A stretch of DNA of 64,000 nt from Flagellimonas chongwuensis (GCF_013376415.1 NZ_WYET01000004.1:682001-746000); one strand, 5' to 3'. Shown: positions 28,055 to 36,861, counted from the stretch's first letter. Notes: generated by a model not told the origin, from the sequence alone. Numbers and translations: made by a program.

Positions 28055-28149
28055 TCGGGATGACTGTATCTTCAACGAAATCTTATGTTGTTGAAAATCA
28101 TTGTTTTAACCCTGTAATCTTGAATGTATTCCCGTTAAGAACACGGAAA
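28055..28149 (+). repeat. left copy of dispersed direct repeat (candidate attachment site)
   Basis: Starts with TCGGGATGACTG (28055-28066), and ends with a 59-bp core at 28091-28149 (TTGAAAATCATTG...AACACGGAAA). The core differs at 3 positions from 56834-56892 and has the same orientation. TCGGGATGACTG read backwards is CAGTCATCCCGA, like the 3' end of a Bacteroidota proline tRNA, but no cloverleaf is present. The similarity continues more weakly for about 40 bp. Confidence 0.6.
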
Positions 28150-28495
28150 CAAAAAACAACTTTTGAACACATTTTTGATGTGTTTATTACAAAAAACATG
28201 CAATAAACTCTATGTTGAAAAATATTTACTGCTAGACTAAGATTTGAAATTCTTGGAATTAACATTATAGTAAGAAAACATTGCCCATTGACAATCCTTT
28301 CTTGATGAAAAGATACCCGTTCCCATATCCTTCTCTATTGAATCAGTTGACATATCAAATGATTATTGGAAAGATAGACCCTCAAAACCAAATTCATAAG
28401 CTATTTCAGATACATTATTTTCTGTATTAATACATAATTTCTTAGGTTCTTTAATCAAAGAAATATGCCCTAAAATCGTTCCTAATAGACTCGTA

Positions 28496-28969
28496 TCATC
28501 CCAAAAAGGCAGCGTACATCCAAACCAACTTTTCCTGTTCACGAATATAATCGCTCATCAAGGAATTGGTTCCTTCATCTTGGGCCTCATCCGCCAAGAC
28601 CAATAACTCCCTTTCCTGAAGCAGCAGAATCCTGAAAGATTCCAAAATGATACGCACGGCGGTTCCTTCATCCTGAACATTTTTATGTTCGGATATCTGG
28701 GCTACTTCCACATAATCTGAAAAACTGTGCAATGGTTGTTTCCCCAATGTGAGCACACGTTCTGCTATCTCATCAATTTTCACCAATGAATCGGTATACA
28801 ATTCTTCAAATTTGGCATGTAGTTCAAAAAACTTATCGCCCTTGATGTTCCAATGGAATCCCCTTGCGTTCAAATAAAAAACCTGGTAGTTCGCCAATAG
28901 TGCATTAAGTTTTTCGGCAATATGATGAGATTTGTCCCTTTCAAGACCTATGTAATTTAAATAATCCAT
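28496..28969 (-). CDS. dps: Dps-family ferritin-like protein
   Basis: 157 residues, the standard Dps length. The ferroxidase-site pattern is present: NARGFHWNIKGDKFFELHAKF followed by DSLVKIDEIAERVL, giving the His, His, Asp and Glu ligands of the inter-subunit iron site. Dps 12-mers oxidise Fe2+ with H2O2, store iron and protect DNA. There is no basic N-terminal tail, so direct DNA binding may be weak. The OxyR-type gene at 30226, one gene away, is a plausible regulator. Confidence 0.93.
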   Translation of the reverse strand: MDYLNYIGLERDKSHHIAEKLNALLANYQVFYLNARGFHWNIKGDKFFELHAKFEELYTDSLVKIDEIAERVLTLGKQPLHSFSDYVEVAQISEHKNVQDEGTAVRIILESFRILLLQERELLVLADEAQDEGTNSLMSDYIREQEKLVWMYAAFLG

Positions 28970-29028
28970 GATTTACTTTTTATAGATTGCTAATTCTTCT
29001 TTTGAGTTGTAGTAGTTAAAAAACATAA

Positions 29029-29052
29029 GGGCCGGAATCCATACTCCAGCCC
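29029..29052 (-). terminator. terminator of the 29092-30117 hydrolase gene
   Basis: GGGCCGGA (29029-29036) pairs with TCCAGCCC (29045-29052) with one mismatch around an 8-nt loop; on the minus strand a T-run follows (29023-29018). It sits 40 bp past the hydrolase stop and upstream of dps. Confidence 0.65.
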
Positions 29053-29091
29053 CTATCGATCAAAACCACAACCAACATCTATTATGCATTG

Positions 29092-30117
29092 TTATTTCAA
29101 ATATTTTTTCAGTTCGGCAGCGGCGTGATCTAACATGGCCTTTGTAGAGGGTTGATCGGCCAAAGCGTTCAACAATCCAAAGTCATGAATGGTACCATTA
29201 TAACGAACCGTGGTTACTTCTACACCTGCTTGGTCCAACTTACGGCCATAGGCTTCACCCTCATCCCTAAGGATATCGTTCTCAGCAACCATGATTATTG
29301 CAGGGGGCAATCCTTTCAATTCCTCGATACTGGCTTGCAGTGGTGAGGCATAGATAGACTTCCTTTCTTTGGGATCGGTGGTATATTGGTCCCACATCCA
29401 TTTCATAATGGGTACGGTCAAGAACCTATCGCTGGCAAATTTTTGGTAGGACTCTTGGCTAAACGTGGCATCGGTTACGGGCCACAAAAGGATTTGTGCT
29501 TTGATTTTGGGTCCATTTTCTGCTTTGGCCTTTAGGGCCGTTACTGCGGTCATGTTACCTCCAACACTGTTTCCGACAACGGCCAAACGAGATCCATCCA
29601 CATTGATTTCCTTGCCATGCTCGGCCACCCACTTGGTTGCTGCATAGATTTCATTGATGGCCACTGGAAATTGGGCTTCTGGAGAAGGGGTATAATTTAC
29701 GAAGACCCCAACGTATCCGGAGCGAACCACTAGGTCTCTGACCAATCTCTTGTGGGTAGGATAGTCTCCCAAGATCCAACCCCCGCCATGGATGAATACG
29801 AATACGGGAAGTTCCCCTTTCACGCCACTTGGGCGGACAATATTCAATTTTACATCATACCCATCGGCATGGATGGTCTTTTCGGATTCATCGATGCCGC
29901 TAAGATCGACTTCAAAAGCTTCTTGTGCCCCTACCAAAACCTGACGGGCATCTTCTTTGGAAAGGGTTTCCAGACCTGGTCCACCAGAAGTGTTCAATAC
30001 GGTTAAAAAATCCTTTACGCCTTGATCAAGATGTGCATCTGTGGCATAATCTTGTACCTGTGCATTAACTGTTGTACTCATAACTGTTAGAATTAAAGTT
30101 TTAAAAATTGTTTTCAT
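29092..30117 (-). CDS. secreted HSL-family alpha/beta hydrolase (esterase)
   Basis: 341 residues with a signal peptide (MKTIFKTLILTVMSTTVNAQ). Hormone-sensitive-lipase family marks: oxyanion motif FIHGGGWILGD near 110-120, nucleophile elbow GNSVGGNM, later DILRDEGEAYG with the acid residue and GTIHDFG with the catalytic His. Likely hydrolyses short-chain or aryl esters. It is divergent from the OxyR-type gene across a 108-bp gap, which suggests it may be an OxyR target. Confidence 0.88.
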   Translation of the reverse strand: MKTIFKTLILTVMSTTVNAQVQDYATDAHLDQGVKDFLTVLNTSGGPGLETLSKEDARQVLVGAQEAFEVDLSGIDESEKTIHADGYDVKLNIVRPSGVKGELPVFVFIHGGGWILGDYPTHKRLVRDLVVRSGYVGVFVNYTPSPEAQFPVAINEIYAATKWVAEHGKEINVDGSRLAVVGNSVGGNMTAVTALKAKAENGPKIKAQILLWPVTDATFSQESYQKFASDRFLTVPIMKWMWDQYTTDPKERKSIYASPLQASIEELKGLPPAIIMVAENDILRDEGEAYGRKLDQAGVEVTTVRYNGTIHDFGLLNALADQPSTKAMLDHAAAELKKYLK

Positions 30118-30225
30118 TGTGATTCTTTTTAAAGGTTATTTCATTTTGATGGCACAAAGATTTATTATTTGGCGTATATAAATCAAATTAATAATTTTAT
30201 AAATTAATTACTTTTACTTATAAGT

Positions 30226-31194
30226 ATGACTATACAACAGCTCCGATACATTGTGACCCTTGAAAAAGAACGACATTTTGCAAGGGCCGCAGAAAAATGC
30301 TTGGTTACCCAACCTGGTCTGACCATTCAGTTGAAAAAATTGGAAGAGGAAATCGGCATCAAGATCTTTGATCGATCTAAGATTCCCCTCGAACCAACCC
30401 CACTTGGCCTAGAGATAGTTGAAAAAGCCAAAAAGATTCTGCGTGAAGTAGACACGGTCCGGGATTTTATCATCGAACAAAAGAATATATTGACAGGTAA
30501 GGTTCGCTTAGGTGTGGTATCCACTTTGTCCCCCTACTTGATACCCCTTTGTCTGAGAGAGTTCCAAAAAACCTTGCCGGATATCCAGTTCATTATTTCA
30601 GAAGATTCAACCGTGGGCCTTATGAATACATTGGAAACCGGGGAATTGGATGTCGCTTTGATGGCCACGCCCACTGGCAATTCCAACTTAAGGGAGTTCC
30701 CCATCTTCAACGAGCCTTTCATGGCCTATCTGCCCATCCACCATCAGAAAGCCACGCAAAGCACCTACGAACTTGATAATCATGACAGGGATAATTTGTT
30801 GATCTTGGAAGGTGAATTCTGCTATAACTCCCAACTGTTGGACATCTGCAGCTTGGACACTTCCAATGCCCATCTCAATTTTTCCTATGAAATCAATTCG
30901 ATTGAAACACTCAAGAACATGGTGCGGCAAGGGTTTGGCTTTGCCATTGTTCCCTGGTTGTCCACATGGGTCGAAACCACTCAAACAAAAGCGAGCAGCA
31001 TCCCATTTGCGATACCTCAGCCCGCACGGGAAATCAGTCTGGTGACTTCGGACACCTTCTCCAAAAAACTATTGGTTGAAAAAATGAGCCAAGCGATATG
31101 GGAAAGTCTTCCCGATGCTCTAAAATCCATGACAACGTATCGGAAAATAAGATGGGACGATTCCCCTTATTTCTCAAAAAAATTGGCCAAATAA
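30226..31194 (+). CDS. oxyR: OxyR-type LysR-family peroxide sensor
   Basis: 322 residues: N-terminal LysR HTH (MTIQQLRYIVTLEKERHFAR, with VTQPGLTIQLKKLEEEIG) and a periplasmic-binding-like effector domain. Cys199 and Cys208 lie in EGEFCYNSQLLDICSLD; both the C-X8-C spacing and the numbering match the redox pair of E. coli OxyR, so H2O2 sensing by disulfide formation is expected. A 10-bp palindrome ACTTATAAGT (30216-30225) abuts the start codon and may be an autoregulatory site. Flanked by a divergent esterase, with dps beyond it. Confidence 0.92.
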   Translation: MTIQQLRYIVTLEKERHFARAAEKCLVTQPGLTIQLKKLEEEIGIKIFDRSKIPLEPTPLGLEIVEKAKKILREVDTVRDFIIEQKNILTGKVRLGVVSTLSPYLIPLCLREFQKTLPDIQFIISEDSTVGLMNTLETGELDVALMATPTGNSNLREFPIFNEPFMAYLPIHHQKATQSTYELDNHDRDNLLILEGEFCYNSQLLDICSLDTSNAHLNFSYEINSIETLKNMVRQGFGFAIVPWLSTWVETTQTKASSIPFAIPQPAREISLVTSDTFSKKLLVEKMSQAIWESLPDALKSMTTYRKIRWDDSPYFSKKLAK

Positions 31195-31430
31195 AGTGCC
31201 GGCTCCAATCGAGAACTTTAAGTTCCCCATTCCTTTTGATAACGAAGAAATTGTCAAAGGGGATATTGGGTAAATGTAGGACGACAAACTCGAAGGACAA
31301 TTTCGATTTGTGGGGAAAATGGGGAAACCAAGGTCTGGGGAGAGCAAACCCCATACCAAGGTATTACATCTACGCTGTCCTTCAAGGTCCAAGTATTAGG
31401 TTTTGGTTGCCACCGTTGTATTTTGGCCAG
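31195..31430. other. gene-free stretch, probably decayed sequence
   Basis: Between oxyR and the convergent azoreductase gene. Short open stretches exist in several frames (for example around 31260-31400, plus strand) but none has a start, length or motif that supports a gene. It reads like decayed coding sequence of unknown origin. Confidence 0.3.
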
Positions 31431-32036
31431 TTAATCTGTCCATTGAAGCTGGTCAAGGGCCGTTTCTATGGATTGCTTTTGGAGTTTCTTCATAGCTGTA
31501 CCCTCTACCCTGACCAAATCAACATCCGTAATGCCTAAAAAACCAAGTATGGTCCGAAGGTATGGGGAAACAAAATCCATTTGTTTGGCCGCACCTTCTG
31601 AATATACCCCCCCAGAAGCCATCGCAATATAAGCCTTGGTGTTTTGTATGAGGCCTTTAGGACCATCCTTTCCATATTCGAAGGTAACACCGGCACGACT
31701 GATCTGATCCAGCCACGCTTTCAGTTGGGACGGTATTCCAAAATTGTACATGGGGGCATCAATGATCAGGATATCGGCTTCCATCACTTGCTGTATCGCC
31801 TTGTCGGATATCCGTAATAAATGTTCCTGATCCGGCGTCAACTCTTCTTTGGGCACAAAAAAAGCCGCAAAGGTATCCCCTCCCAAATGCGGGAAATCCT
31901 CTTCGGACAAATCCTTCGTCACCACATACATGTCCGTATAAAGGTTTCTTAGCTTATGTACCAGTGCACAACCCAATCTTGCACTATAGGATTCATTCCC
32001 GTTGATACTTGACTTAATATGCAATACTCTTTTCAT
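31431..32036 (-). CDS. azoR: FMN-dependent NADH-azoreductase / quinone reductase
   Basis: 201 residues, the normal length for the AcpD/AzoR flavodoxin-like family. Motifs: MKRVLHIKSSINGNESYSARLG at the N-terminus (FMN phosphate loop), PMYNFGIPSQLKAWLDQISR in the middle and MASGGVYSEG later. Two-electron reduction of quinones or azo compounds using NAD(P)H in the cytoplasm. It follows the DoxX-type gene by 8 bp; the pair is divergent from an HxlR regulator, a standard quinone- or electrophile-responsive arrangement. Confidence 0.93.
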   Translation of the reverse strand: MKRVLHIKSSINGNESYSARLGCALVHKLRNLYTDMYVVTKDLSEEDFPHLGGDTFAAFFVPKEELTPDQEHLLRISDKAIQQVMEADILIIDAPMYNFGIPSQLKAWLDQISRAGVTFEYGKDGPKGLIQNTKAYIAMASGGVYSEGAAKQMDFVSPYLRTILGFLGITDVDLVRVEGTAMKKLQKQSIETALDQLQWTD

Positions 32037-32044
32037 ATTTGGAT

Positions 32045-32431
32045 TTATTGATTGTTCGATTTATTCATGTGGTGTTCCCCTTTAACAAATAGGGCATAGG
32101 AGATAGTAAGTAGGCCCAAGAACACCAATGGGGCAATCCATACAGCAATCGGGTCCCCCACCGAAATGTGTGCCAAGGCGGCAGAAACAAAGGTGAAAGC
32201 AAAGCCTGCATAAACCCAGTCCTTTATCCTGCCCTTTACTGGTACAAGCAGTAGAACAGCACCGATCATTTTGGCAATGGCCAGTTCCACTCTAAAATAA
32301 GAGGGAAAGCCAAGATGTTTGAAAGCCTGCTCCATCTCTGGATTCCCGAGATAAGAATATGCAGAAAACAACATCATAATGCCTATTGCACCGGTAATGA
32401 CCCAAAAAGTAACTTTTAAATATTTTCTCAT
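32045..32431 (-). CDS. DoxX-like integral membrane protein
   Basis: 128 residues with four hydrophobic segments (about 8-28, 47-65, 72-90, 96-115) and family-type motifs (ELAIAKMIGAVLLLVP, KDWVYAGFAFTFVSA). DoxX-like proteins are often encoded with quinone or thiol stress genes; their function is poorly defined. First gene of a two-gene unit with azoR, divergent from the HxlR gene at 32524. Confidence 0.88.
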   Translation of the reverse strand: MRKYLKVTFWVITGAIGIMMLFSAYSYLGNPEMEQAFKHLGFPSYFRVELAIAKMIGAVLLLVPVKGRIKDWVYAGFAFTFVSAALAHISVGDPIAVWIAPLVFLGLLTISYALFVKGEHHMNKSNNQ

Positions 32432-32475
32432 GATTTCATTTTATTTGGCTAAATTAGTCACATCAGCTATACATA

Positions 32476-32518
32476 TGTTAGCAGTATACCAAATGTTAGT
32501 AGTTACATTTTTGTTAGT
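32476..32518. promoter_or_regulatory. three direct repeats TGTTAG(C/T) at exact 18-bp spacing, HxlR operator candidate
   Basis: TGTTAGC at 32476-32482, TGTTAGT at 32494-32500 and TGTTAGT at 32512-32518: identical apart from one base and exactly 18 bp apart, inside the 92-bp divergent promoter between the DoxX/azoR unit and the HxlR gene. The regular phasing points to tandem binding of a dimeric winged-helix regulator, most simply the adjacent HxlR protein. Confidence 0.5.
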
Positions 32519-32523
32519 GGATT

Positions 32524-32874
32524 ATGGAAAATACCATCTCAAAGGAGGCCTGTCAACGAAAACTCAATGGCATTGATGATGCCCTTTATGCCATTGGCGG
32601 GAAATGGAAACTAAAAATCATCCTTGCGGTCAAGGAAGGTAATTCACGCTTCAACGAGATTCAGCGGGCCATTGGAATATCTGCAAGGATGCTGTCCTTG
32701 GAACTGAAGGATTTGGAACTGAACGGGTTCATCCATCGCAACGTGGATACCGGACCACCGGTGCAGGTGGAATATTACGCCGCTCCTTACTGTGATACCT
32801 TGGATGGGGTATTGGCGGCTTTGAGTGATTGGGGCGAGATGCACCGTGAGAAAATAAGACGTGAACGATCTTAA
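32524..32874 (+). CDS. HxlR-family winged-helix regulator
   Basis: 116 residues with the HxlR pattern: an N-terminal Cys (EACQRKL), IGGKWKLKIILAVKEG, RFNEIQRAIGISARMLSLELKDLELNG and VEYYAAPYCDTL. A single Cys near the N-terminus is the electrophile or redox sensor in related quinone regulators (QsrR, YodB), and Cys14 here could play that role. Divergent from the DoxX-like/azoR unit, which it probably represses. Confidence 0.92.
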   Translation: MENTISKEACQRKLNGIDDALYAIGGKWKLKIILAVKEGNSRFNEIQRAIGISARMLSLELKDLELNGFIHRNVDTGPPVQVEYYAAPYCDTLDGVLAALSDWGEMHREKIRRERS

Positions 32875-33208
32875 GGGTATACACCACAGCTTTGTCGGTA
32901 GCGACTGTAAACTGTCCCCAAAAAAAGAACCTCTTCCATTTAAATTATAAACCGAACGCAACTTTTCTCCGGATTCATCCTCTTCCAACAAAAAATATGA
33001 GAGCACACTATCTGCTTTGTGTCCTTATTGCTTCCAATAAGCCATTGTTGGGTTCAAAAACAGGTATATCAGATGCAACCATCAAATTATGAATTAGGAT
33101 TAATATCAATCAAATCCCTTCAATAAGGACAGAACAACATTTCATTTTTAAAACCTATTGACTCTGTTTTTAACCCTTCCTCTATCTGAAAAATTAAGAT
33201 TGTATCAG
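32875..33208. other. gene-free spacer
   Basis: AT-rich spacer of 334 bp between the plus-strand HxlR gene and the convergent HExxH protein gene. No ORF, strong hairpin or repeat was seen. Confidence 0.4.
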
Positions 33209-34135
33209 CTACCCCTCATAAAACATTTCGAGCTGCTCCAAACGGCTCTTGATCCGTTTATTTTTCATAGGTTCAAAATGGAACAATGTCTTACCGTCTT
33301 TGGTCACCAATACCCTATAGGACTGTTTCAATTTCTTCGTAAAATGGTATATGGACACCAGTTCCGCAAGATCCTCACTCCAGGAAGCCATACCATAAAG
33401 AGAGGCGAAGGGTGTTTGCTTTAACGCATTGTACACTTCATGAGCCTGAACAATGGGGAGGGGTTTGCCGCCCCTGAACCTAGTGCTCTCCAGCAGGGTA
33501 TCCGCATATATCTTTAAAGGTAGATTACGGCCACTCCACACATCTTGGGTAAATGGGGTAACGGCCAAAGAGACTTCTTCTTCGGTTTGGGGTGTGATTT
33601 CCATGACCACATCCATGATATGTGTGGCCTCGTGGAGCAATACATAGACCATGGCGTTCATGTCACCGGCCTCGACACGTACTTCATATCCATCGCCCTC
33701 CGAAGTCATATAACATAGGTTCTCTTTCCATGTCGCCCATTCAGAAACAGTTTCATTAAAAATACCGGCCCTGAAGGTGATATTGAACTTTTTCCCTTCT
33801 AGTGTTGAGTCCAAGGTTGAAGTAAGGGCCGTATTGGGCATATTGTCCATAAAACTAAAGCTATGCAGGTGCTCTTTTAGTACCCTTTGATGGGAAGGTG
33901 GCAAAAGTGAAAAGCTCATCTGGAACAAATCCTTCTCCTTGGCCGTCAATTCATGGTTCACCGGGTCCATCCCGGCATCCCGAAACTTGCCAAGCACACT
34001 TTCAGGTGCAGGTTGGACCCTTTCAAACAACCAAACATCCTTGGGACCATCAGTTCTCCCAGAGGTCTGGGCTTGGACGGATGAACCCAAAACAACCAAC
34101 AAAAACACTTTGAACAGCTTACCTTTCATCTTCAT
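33209..34135 (-). CDS. secreted putative metallopeptidase with HEATH motif
   Basis: 308 residues; signal peptide ending VQAQ. No named family recognised. A HExxH zinc motif is present (VLLHEATHIMDVVMEI, about residue 170), followed about 80 residues later by WSEDLAELVSIYHF, which could supply the third ligand, as in gluzincin-like peptidases. Two Met codons (1 and 3) are both possible starts. It is 92 bp downstream of the NTF2-like gene on the same strand. Proteolytic activity is inferred from the motif only. Confidence 0.6.
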   Translation of the reverse strand: MKMKGKLFKVFLLVVLGSSVQAQTSGRTDGPKDVWLFERVQPAPESVLGKFRDAGMDPVNHELTAKEKDLFQMSFSLLPPSHQRVLKEHLHSFSFMDNMPNTALTSTLDSTLEGKKFNITFRAGIFNETVSEWATWKENLCYMTSEGDGYEVRVEAGDMNAMVYVLLHEATHIMDVVMEITPQTEEEVSLAVTPFTQDVWSGRNLPLKIYADTLLESTRFRGGKPLPIVQAHEVYNALKQTPFASLYGMASWSEDLAELVSIYHFTKKLKQSYRVLVTKDGKTLFHFEPMKNKRIKSRLEQLEMFYEG

Positions 34136-34227
34136 CTTATTAAGTTAAACCATGGATGCCCATAGCTGTGATGTATTTCCAAAACCAAGATTGACCCGGG
34201 CCATCAAAATAACGACCGACAGGTCTA

Positions 34228-34560
34228 CTAAAGGGTAATTCTCAAGGACTTGATCAATCCGTCCTCGAATTCAAAATTATGCCTCAAAACAATAGGACTG
34301 CCAGGAAAGGTGCCGGAACTTTCTGCGGTAAGAATCCCCAACTTCCCATGTTCTTCATAGTTTAAGGGTTTTACCACTGTATTGTACTTTGCATTGGTTT
34401 CGGCATTCCAATTTTCAATCTCAACTTTTCCGACATGGTCCTTTCCCTCGTCAAACACCCTTGCTTTTTCAGTAAAACAATCGGCATAGGCAGCACTATC
34501 AAACTTGTCCTGTGCCGTGATTAAATCCGTAATTACTTTTGGTAGATTCATTGTTTTCAT
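34228..34560 (-). CDS. SnoaL/NTF2-like small protein
   Basis: 110 residues with the NTF2-like fold pattern: N-terminal helix (LPKVITDLITAQDKFDSAAYADCFT), a strand with DEGKDHVGKVEIENW, and C-terminal strands ending FEFEDGLIKSLRITL. Such proteins act as small-molecule isomerases, hydrolases or binding subunits. It lies 52 bp after the SDR gene, probably in one unit with it under control of the HxlR gene at 35549. Confidence 0.85.
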   Translation of the reverse strand: MKTMNLPKVITDLITAQDKFDSAAYADCFTEKARVFDEGKDHVGKVEIENWNAETNAKYNTVVKPLNYEEHGKLGILTAESSGTFPGSPIVLRHNFEFEDGLIKSLRITL

Positions 34561-34612
34561 GTCTTATGTTTTTTCAATTTCTAAAATGTAGTTGCCCACA
34601 AAATGGGTATGC

Positions 34613-35395
34613 TTAAATGGTGGGGATGGTGCCGCCATCGATCACGTATTCCGTACCTGTCAAATAACCTGCTCTTGGAGATACAAGGAACCCTACCAGT
34701 TCGGCCACCTCTTCGGGCCTAGCAGGTCTTCCATAGGGTATTCCGCCCAAGGCGTCCATCACGGTCTGCTCCGCCGCTTCAACGGAAATGTTGGAACTTT
34801 CCGAAATGCGTTCCATCATCCTTTTGGATGCCGCGGTCATGATCCAGCCCGGCGAAACGGTCAGTACCCTCACCCCTTTTGGGGAAACCTCCTTCGCCAA
34901 ACCTTTGCTGTAATTGACCAAACCAGCTTTGGCCGCCGCATAGGGCAAGGTGGAGTCGTGTAAGGGCAATTTCGCTTGGATCGACCCAATGTGAATGATC
35001 ACCCCGCTTTTTCTTTCCAGCATTTGGGGCAGGATGGCCCTGTCCAATCGAACAGGGGCCAACAGATTGGTCTGGAGGGTCGATTCCCAATCCTCGTTGG
35101 TCAGCACGGAAAATCCGCCGCCCGGGGTATCCGATCCACCAAGGTTATTGACCAAAATATCAATCTTCCCAAAACGGTTCAACACCTCGGATGCCACTTT
35201 GGAAGTCCCCTCCTTGGTACTGAGGTCCGATGGAATGAATTGTATCCCATCGGCCAGGGATTCTGGGTGGCTTCTGGCGGTCACGATCACCGTTGCACCA
35301 GCACTGTTCAAGCGTTCAGCTATGGCCCTTCCCGTTCCTTTTGTTCCTCCCGTCACCAACGCAACTTGGCCTGCCAGTTCATTCTGATAATCCAT
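34613..35395 (-). CDS. short-chain dehydrogenase/reductase
   Basis: 260 residues, classical SDR: cofactor motif VTGGTKGTGRA (about 15-25), NNLGG, catalytic Ser in IHIGSIQ, and YAAAK (Tyr and Lys), with a C-terminal LTGTEYVIDGG. Reduces or oxidises a carbonyl/alcohol with NAD(P)(H); the substrate is unknown. Divergent from the HxlR gene at 35549 with inverted repeats between them (CCGTA/TACGG at about 35432-35458 and ATAGGG/CCCTAT at about 35475-35497). Confidence 0.93.
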   Translation of the reverse strand: MDYQNELAGQVALVTGGTKGTGRAIAERLNSAGATVIVTARSHPESLADGIQFIPSDLSTKEGTSKVASEVLNRFGKIDILVNNLGGSDTPGGGFSVLTNEDWESTLQTNLLAPVRLDRAILPQMLERKSGVIIHIGSIQAKLPLHDSTLPYAAAKAGLVNYSKGLAKEVSPKGVRVLTVSPGWIMTAASKRMMERISESSNISVEAAEQTVMDALGGIPYGRPARPEEVAELVGFLVSPRAGYLTGTEYVIDGGTIPTI

Positions 35396-35494
35396 TTTCT
35401 AATCTACTTGAAATTGTTTGGTACAAATTTCTGCCGTATGATACTTTCCCACAAGTACGGACTTACGATTCATATAGGGATAAATTTTTCCCCT

Positions 35495-35526
35495 ATTGTC
35501 CAAAATGGAACATAGGTTTATTTTTG
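35495..35526 (+). promoter_or_regulatory. promoter of the HxlR gene (ATTG-N20-TATTTTTG)
   Basis: ATTG at 35495-35498 and TATTTTTG at 35519-35526 match the Bacteroidota -33/-7 pattern. The transcript would start at about 35531, so the ATG at 35531 would be at or before the 5' end. This favours the ATG at 35549 as the real start of the HxlR gene. Confidence 0.5.
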
Positions 35527-35548
35527 TATCATGTATGAAAGAAAAATA

Positions 35549-35902
35549 ATGCCCAATTTAAATTGTGGGCTCGACTTGATCGGCGAGGTCCTCTACGGCA
35601 AATGGAAGATGCGCCTTCTTTGGTTCATTAATGAAGGGCATCAAAGACCGAGTGAACTGCAGCGTAAAATACCGGATGCCTCCCGCAGGGTCCTGAACAT
35701 TCAATTGAAGGAACTGGAGGAGCACGAACTGGTCACCCGAAAGATCTATCCGGTGGTCCCTCCTAAGGTGGAATACAGTCTTACCGACTTTGGCAAGAGC
35801 CTGATCCCAGTGATCGGGGCCATAGGGCATTGGGGCGACGACAATGCTGAGCGTTTGCGGGAGGTGATCATGAAACGATTGACCAATCCCGATACGGAGT
35901 GA
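35549..35902 (+). CDS. HxlR-family winged-helix regulator (second copy)
   Basis: 117 residues from the ATG at 35549; an in-frame ATG at 35531 would add six residues but lies on top of the predicted transcript start. HxlR marks: NCGLDLIGEVLYGKWKMRLL, RPSELQRKIPDASRRVLNIQ, LVTRKIYPVVPPKVEYSLTD. Cys close to the N-terminus as in redox-responsive relatives. Divergent from the SDR/NTF2-like genes, probably their repressor. Related to, but clearly different from, the HxlR protein at 32524. Confidence 0.9.
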   Translation: MPNLNCGLDLIGEVLYGKWKMRLLWFINEGHQRPSELQRKIPDASRRVLNIQLKELEEHELVTRKIYPVVPPKVEYSLTDFGKSLIPVIGAIGHWGDDNAERLREVIMKRLTNPDTE

Positions 35903-35928
35903 CCAACAACTACGTGCCACATGATCAT

Positions 35929-36861
35929 TCAACGCTTTCGCTTGGTACTGTGCAAGACCATGCCCACAATGATCAATACCATCCCTCCCATAGCATAATT
36001 ACTAGGGATTGGAGCATTGAGCAAAACCATTTCCCCCATAAGGGCGAACATGACCTCAGTGGATTGCGTGGCCTCCACCATGGCCAATGATTTCTCGTCA
36101 TGGCGCACCTTGTCTGTCGCCAAAAAGAAGAGTGAAGTGGCCACTACCCCCGATGTCAGGGCCACGATCAAAGTCTGGATGTATTGTTCCTTCCCGGGCA
36201 ATGAATGCTCCACAAGAAGATCATAACCGCTCAATAAGAGCCAAAATGGCAAACTACCGATCAACATACCGAGTATCCTTTGGTAAACGTCCAACCTTCC
36301 CCCGGTGAACATCATCGTTTTCCGGTTGCCCAAGGGATATGCACATGCTGCCAAAAGCACGGGCAAAGTACCCAATGCCATGTGGTCCAATGTTAGGGAT
36401 TCTGCCTCATTGAGCTGCATGACCACAATTCCACATATGATTATCGCGGAAAACAAGAGGGAAGGGAGCAGACTTCCTTCCGTGGGCCTTCCCGACCTAT
36501 GGATCAGTGGGGCCAAGAGGATCCCGGCAACAATGGTAAATTGCCAGGTACTGGCCACCAGCCAAGAGGGACTATATGCGGCCGCAAAAGTCAACGGGGC
36601 ATAGAACACGCCAAAGCCCACGGTGCTCCAGAGTATCCATTTCAGCTTGTTTTTCTTCATTTCGACCCACAGTGCACCAAAGTTCCTTCGGGACAGTACA
36701 ATCAGCAGGAAAAAAGGGAGCATCCAAAAAAAGCGCAATGACGCACTCCAAATCCAACTGCCCCCTCCAAGGGACATCAAACGGTTCACGATAAAGGTGA
36801 TGGCAAAAAATAGGGATGCCAGAAGCCCTAGCACTAGGGCCTTGTATGAATTATTGTCCAT
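35929..36861 (-). CDS. EmrE-type multidrug efflux transporter (DMT superfamily)
   Basis: About 310 residues from the ATG at 36861 (the longer frame to 36966 adds a charged, non-hydrophobic stretch). Ten predicted membrane spans in two similar halves, with TFIVNRLMSLGGGSWIWSAS at the N-terminus and VEATQSTEVMFALMGEM in the second half, typical of the multidrug resistance efflux family PF13536. Drug/H+ antiport is the family expectation. It follows the AraC gene at 36875 by 13 bp on the same strand and is convergent with the HxlR gene. Confidence 0.85.
   Translation of the reverse strand: MDNNSYKALVLGLLASLFFAITFIVNRLMSLGGGSWIWSASLRFFWMLPFFLLIVLSRRNFGALWVEMKKNKLKWILWSTVGFGVFYAPLTFAAAYSPSWLVASTWQFTIVAGILLAPLIHRSGRPTEGSLLPSLLFSAIIICGIVVMQLNEAESLTLDHMALGTLPVLLAACAYPLGNRKTMMFTGGRLDVYQRILGMLIGSLPFWLLLSGYDLLVEHSLPGKEQYIQTLIVALTSGVVATSLFFLATDKVRHDEKSLAMVEATQSTEVMFALMGEMVLLNAPIPSNYAMGGMVLIIVGMVLHSTKRKR

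Noticed and set aside
28055..28066. Full tRNA gene suggested by TCGGGATGACTG
   Set aside because: Only the 3'-end-like 12-mer is present; no T-loop, anticodon stem or D-arm can be formed at any of the copies.
27976..28206. 76-codon ORF on the plus strand between pckA and dps
   Set aside because: It runs through the terminator hairpin and the direct repeat; the shared peptide with the 56762 frame reflects DNA repeat identity, and there is no start context or family.
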